Below, piece after piece: positions 41,101 through 47,100 of a stretch of 64,000 nt of DNA (position 1 is its first letter; the number at the start of each line of letters is the position of its first letter). A model generated the notes under the pieces. That model was not told where the DNA came from. It searched no databases and saw only the letters and a program-made list of their open reading frames with translations. Made by a program: the position numbers and the translations under genes. This DNA is from Cylindrodendrum hubeiense (taxonomy: Eukaryota > Ascomycota > Sordariomycetes > Hypocreales > Nectriaceae). Location: the NCBI GenBank assembly GCA_014621425.1, contig JAANBB010000063.1:62001-126000 (forward strand), written 5' to 3'.

Positions 41101-44100
41101 AAGCTGTCGTCGCGACCAATTGATTCTCTGGGAATCTTCAAGATCTCGGCCCAGATGCCTTGCAACTGGAATTCGATCGGGGTAACAGGAGCTCGCTTCT
41201 CGCTATCCACAAGGGAGTACTTGGTCAGAGCGTCCCAAGTAAGGGTGGAAGTCAAACGGTTAAGACCACCTCGATCCAACTTGGTGGAAGTGATAGAGGG
41301 CATAAAGCGGCATGGGATGAAGATTGTCGGGATCATATAGCTGGGCAGTGTGATGCTAAGATGTCCAACTGCGGCAGCGATCTGACCCTTGAGGTCGGCG
41401 GTGAGAGGAAGCAAGACTTCCTTGACTTGAGACTCAACATCTCCAGTCAACATGCGAGTATCGTCATTAGCGCAGAAGTATGCAACGAGGCTGCTTCCGG
41501 TATCGCTCTTGAGGATGTTGACGACGACCTGTCGGACACCGTGGAGTGCGGCTCGCAAGTGATGCTCAACTTCGCCTAATTCGACACGCAGGCCACGAAT
41601 CTTGACCTGGGTATCCTTTCGGCTGACAAACTCAATAGTTCCATCCGGGTTATAATAACAAAGATCGCCAGATTTGAAAAAGCGTCTGTAATCAGGGGAA
41701 GTGCGGCGAGGCGCCCAGTCTGGGAGCTCGTTGACAGTTGACAAAGCAGTCCTGACCGGGTCTGCGAGATACTCGCGGAGGATGGTTGGTCCCTGGATAA
41801 CAACTTCGCCCACACAGCCAATAGGAGCCAGCTTCTGGGGATCTTGGGGGTCAACGATCCAGCAGTGACCTCCGACAGGGCGTCCTACAGTCTGCGGCGA
41901 CTCGTCTGCGGTCTTCCACTCATGGAGGGTACTGAAGACACAGGTCTCAGCTGGGCCCCAACCAGTAGTAAGGCGCAGCTTTCCAACCCAGGTCTCAAAT
42001 ACATCCCGACCGACAGCTTCTCCAGTAAGAAGCAGAAGCTCGAGGTTAGGAATGCTCTCCGGCTGCAAGGTACGAGCGAAGGCGGGGGTCAGGAAGGCCC
42101 AGTTAACCCTCATATCATTGATAAAGTCCTTGAGGCCATTCATACGGGTATCCTCTGACGGGACACAGAGGGTGGCTCCAGAAATCAACGGGGCGATGAT
42201 CTCTCCGATGCAGAGATCAAAGACGAAGGAAGCAAACTGCAAAATTCTGACTCGAGAAGTCAGACCCAACTGTCTGCTAATAGCAGTCTGACTGGTGCAG
42301 ACGGCACCATGCTGCATTACCAAACCCTTGGGGGTACCCGTGCTACCAGATGTAAAGAGAACATAGGCAGCGTGGTCCGAGGTGGCCGCGCTCACAGGAG
42401 CCAGAGGATTGCGACCGACGTCGGCAATAAGCTGGGTATCCAATGAGGTTGAGACCTCGATGACTTCGGCGACCAAGTTGGCACACTTGGCAGCCGTAGT
42501 AGGGGACGTCAGAACCAGCTTTGCGCGGGTCTGGTCGACGATCTGACGTTGGCGCTGAGCAGGATGCGAGGGATCGAGGGGCACCCAGGCGGCACCCGCC
42601 TTGTTGATGGCCAAGATAGAAACAAAGAACCAGACAGACTTCTCGAAGCAAACATGAACAAGATCGCCAGGGTGAACATGGGCGGTCTTGACCAGGTGGT
42701 GAGCCAGCCTGTTCGCGGAGGTGTCGAGCTCAGAGTAAGTCAGCTGGCCGTCCCAGGCGTCAATGGCGGCTGCGTCAGGCCGGATGTGCGCCTGTCTCTC
42801 AACAAGGTTGTGCACGGTGGTGCGCAGGATCTCAGGGTCTTCGTGGTTGTAGTCGAAGGCCTTGACCATGTCAAAGTTGCTGGTGATGGACAGGGCACCG
42901 AGAACAGAATCCTCGGATGAGATGAGCTGCTGCACGGTGCGGTCGAAGTGGTGCGACAGAGCTTGGATCTGAGCTTCAGGCACAATAGCCGGGTCATAAA
43001 TAAGCAGAAGCTCGACATGATCGTCGTATGTCAAGCCCTGGAGGACCAAGGGGTATGTGAAGTAACCCTCCAGCGCTCCCTCCTCCTCGTATTGCTCGGA
43101 GCCATCAGAGACCAAGATGGCCTTGGACGATCCAGCGTTCTTGGTCAGCTGCTGCACGGGCTGAATAACCATCAAGCTGGAGAAGTCACAAGCCTCCTTG
43201 GCATCGGCGCCAAGCTTGGAGATGTTGCGCAGACCAAATTGCTCATACTCAGACATCTTCGAGGACTGGCGCTGCACAGTTTCAAGGAAGCTAGACACCT
43301 TCTGTTCCTTGTCGAGACGAATTCGAACAGGAACAGTGGCGACAGCGGGTCCGGCCATCTTTTCGATTCCAGGAACCGAGGCTTGACGACCAGAGACAGT
43401 CGTACCGAAGCAGACATCGTCAGAGTCGCAATACCTCGCGAGGACGATGGCCCAAGCAGCGCGAAGAATGTTCGCCTTGGTAATAGTGCTGTTGCTCAAC
43501 TGCTTGAAGGGAATGTTGGATCTTGCGACGCAACTGGCTGCCTTGGAGGCCGCCTTGTTGTCAATACAGGGGAAGGTGGCCGGCTGAGCACCCTCGAGCT
43601 GACTCTTCCAGTAAGTGCCTGCTTCGGCCTGGTCGAGTTGCGCGATGTAGTTGATGAAGCTGGAATACGGCTTCAGCTCCTGGGTGGACTCTCTATGGTA
43701 CACGCTATAGAGGGTCTCAAGGATGACGTTCAGACTCCAGCCGTCAAAGATAGAGTGGTGGATAATAAGCACGAAAAAGCGCTCTCCAGTCTTTTCCGTC
43801 ACGAGAGCATAGTGGCAAAGACGCGAGCCATATCGCATCGCGGAGTTCGTCTTTGCAGAGTCGAGGACAGCTTGCAGCTCAAGTCCCTCTGTGGAGAGCC
43901 AAGCAACCTCTTCCTTGACAATGGCCTGGTAAGAGGTGCCGTTTGAGGCGATGATCCTCGTTCGCAGGTTATCGCAAAGGTCAATGGTACGCTCCCATGC
44001 AGTCTTAAAGCGACCGGTGTCGATGTTCTCGGGGATGCGGTAGAAGTAGTTGGCGATGTAGGATCCGGGCTGCTTAACAGCCAGGGCCATAAGACCTTCT

Positions 44101-47100
44101 TGGAGACTGGTACAAGGGTAAATATCCTCGATGTCCTGCTGGCTCGACAGGCCACACTGAGCCTGAACAGCCGCCTTGATCGAGCCGACCTCGCCGCTCT
44201 TGAGGAGACTGAATGGGACCGCCTCGTAGGTCTCTCCTGTCTCCTCCAAAACAGCCGTCTCAGCCATGTGGCTGAGGCTAGAATCCTCGAAGATCTCGGC
44301 GATTGTGATAGCAATGCCTTGCTGCATAGCCAACGAGACGAGCTGGATGGCCGCGATGGAGTCACCACCGATCTGCAGGAAGCTGTCGTTCTTTCCAATC
44401 TCCTCAATCGGCAAGTCGAGAATCTGGGCCCACAAATCTCTCAGTCGAAGCTCCATCTCCGTTGTTGGCGGCTCAGTCTTTACTGCTCCGAGGGAGAACT
44501 TTTGAACTTCTTCTGTGGGAATGCTCTGCCCAAATTCGACGAGGTGCCGACGGCTAACCTTTCCAGAGGCATTCTGTTGGGGCTTGCCGCGGAAAATGAG
44601 CCATACAGACGGAATCATGTAGGCGGGCAGCATGGTGGTGATGGACGCGTTAAGGTGCATAATGGTTTGACGCGTCTCGTCCGTAAGGCCATCCGCGAGG
44701 TTCACGCTCGTGTTCTCGAAATTGGGGCCCTCGTTGAACCAGAGGAAAGCGCTCAGGACCTTGCGGTTGCTGGGCTTGAGGGAAAGCACATCGACGACGG
44801 CACCCATGTCTTGAGGGAGGAACTCGTTCAGTCGAGTCTCAATTTCTCCCAATTCGATACGTTGGCCATGCAGCTTGATCTGAGTGTCCTTGCGGCCCAT
44901 ATAATCGAAGGTACCGTCGGGGTTTCGGCGCACCAAATCACCGGTGCGGTAAGCTCTGGTAAATCCAAAGCCATTATCGGGAACCCAGTCAACATCCTTG
45001 AGGAAGTTGGCGGCTGCCTTGGCATCGACGTTCAGGTACCCAGTCGAGAGCATAGGTCCCTGAATAAGAAGTTCACCAATGCAGCCAATGGGCAGGAGTT
45101 CTCGGTGGTTGGTAGGGTTGACAACCCAAAAGGCACTACACAAGGGTCTTCCGATGTTAGTAGATTTGAGGGCTGAACTTACAGTTGGGTTCCAGGCGCA
45201 GCAGGACGCCTCAGCGGGTCCATAGATGCCGTGGACATGCACATCATCCTTCCATCGCTCCACCAGCTTCTTCGGCACGGCTTCACCTCCGAGAATAACC
45301 GTCTTAAACGTTGGTACGTCAGCCGGATGCAGGAGATCAGCGACCGTAGGCGTCAAGAACACCCAGTTGGCCTTCGTGGCGTTAATGGCACCTGCTAGGT
45401 CGTTGACACGGGCGTGGTCTGAAGGAACACAGACGCAAGCACCACGCATCAGTGTAACCAGCGAGTCCAAAATACCAATATCGAAAGTGTAGGCCGAGAA
45501 CTGGAATACTCGTGTGCCCGGTCCGACCTGAAGTGATCCACCGTATGCTGCAGCTGTAGAAGAAATACTGCTGTGCTGGTGGACCATACCCTTGGGTCGT
45601 CCTGTACTGCCGGAGGTGAAGATGACGAAGGCTGGGTCCTGGGGTCGGACAGTAGAGACAACTCCAGCAGCGGGAGAAGGTCGCAATTGGGACAATTTGG
45701 CCTCGTCAACAACGAAAACCTCAATTGCCACCCTTGACAGCTTCTCGGCACAGGCAGGCGCGGCGAGTGCAATGGTTGCACTGGTGTCCTGCACAATACC
45801 CTGCAGACGCTTCTCTGGCGCGCCAGGGTCAAGAGGGACGAAAGCCGCGCCAGTCATGTTGACCGCCACCATAGAAATGATGGCCCACGCTGACTTGGGA
45901 AAGCAGATGGGAATCACCGTTCCAGGACCGACGCCCAGCTGCTTCAACCTCCACGCGAGGCGGGAGGCGAAGAAGCCAACCTCGGCATATGTCAAGTCGC
46001 GGTCCCAGGCGTTGATGGCGGGCGCATCCGGGCTGATCTTGATCTGCTCCTGGATCTGCCAGTGCGAGCAAGACTCCACCGCAGGGGACAGTTCGTGGTC
46101 GGTGACAATCGCAGCCATGTCCAGGTGGCTGATGACGCTGACGTCCACCAGGCTCTTCGAATGGCTGCTCAAAATCGTGTCCATAACCTTCGTAAATGAG
46201 GCAGCCAAGCTGCGAGCGTGAGAATCGGACATGATGGAAGTGAAGTAGTCCAGAGACATGGTCATCTTTTCCACGCTGAAGTTGATGTTGAGGGTGATGT
46301 CGTACTCAGTTGGTGCGTAGTTGACAACTCCCTCGATGTTGACTTCAGTGTTGCTCGTGGACTCCTCAGGCGCAGAGTACATGATGGAGAGGAGAGTGTT
46401 GAAGATCTGGCGCTTTCCGGGGGCCACCTTGTGCTGGATCTCGGCCAGGGAGGTGTTCTGGTTGTCCATGGCAGCATTGAGCTGGCTCTTGAGGTTGGAG
46501 AAGAGATCCTCAAAAGTGTTGGTCTTGTCGAACATGATACGGCAGATCAAGAGGTTGATCAGGGGTCCAACCATGAAGTCAGCGCCAGCAACGGGCACAT
46601 CACGGCCGGAAGCCAAGAAGCCGAAGCTGACATCGTCGGCCATGGTGTAACCTCGCAGGACGAGACCCCACACAGCCTGCAGAAGCATGGCACCAGTGAT
46701 GCCGTTGGCCATACAGAAGCTCTTGAGCTCCTTCGATTCGACGTCCACCGGTACGCTCTTCATCTTGGAAGGGCCAGAGACCTGGTCGATCATCGCAGGG
46801 AAATGGCAGGGCTGGACGCCGTCGAGGAAGCTTACCCAGTATTCCAGAGAAGGCCCCTTCGGTTGGCTTTGAAGATATGCGATGTAGTCGCCGAAGTCGG
46901 AAGGGGGGGGGTATGCCAGGCGACCGGAGTACGCACGGCAAACGTCCTCGAACACGGTAGCTCCAGACATACCGTCCATGATGGCGTGGCTGATCTCGAG
47001 TCTGCAGTGGACGCGGCCGTCGGTGGTGGCGCAGATGGTGAGCAGATGAGCGGGGAGATCATCCACAAAGGAAGCATCCTTGCGCGCGCGGAGAACCTCG

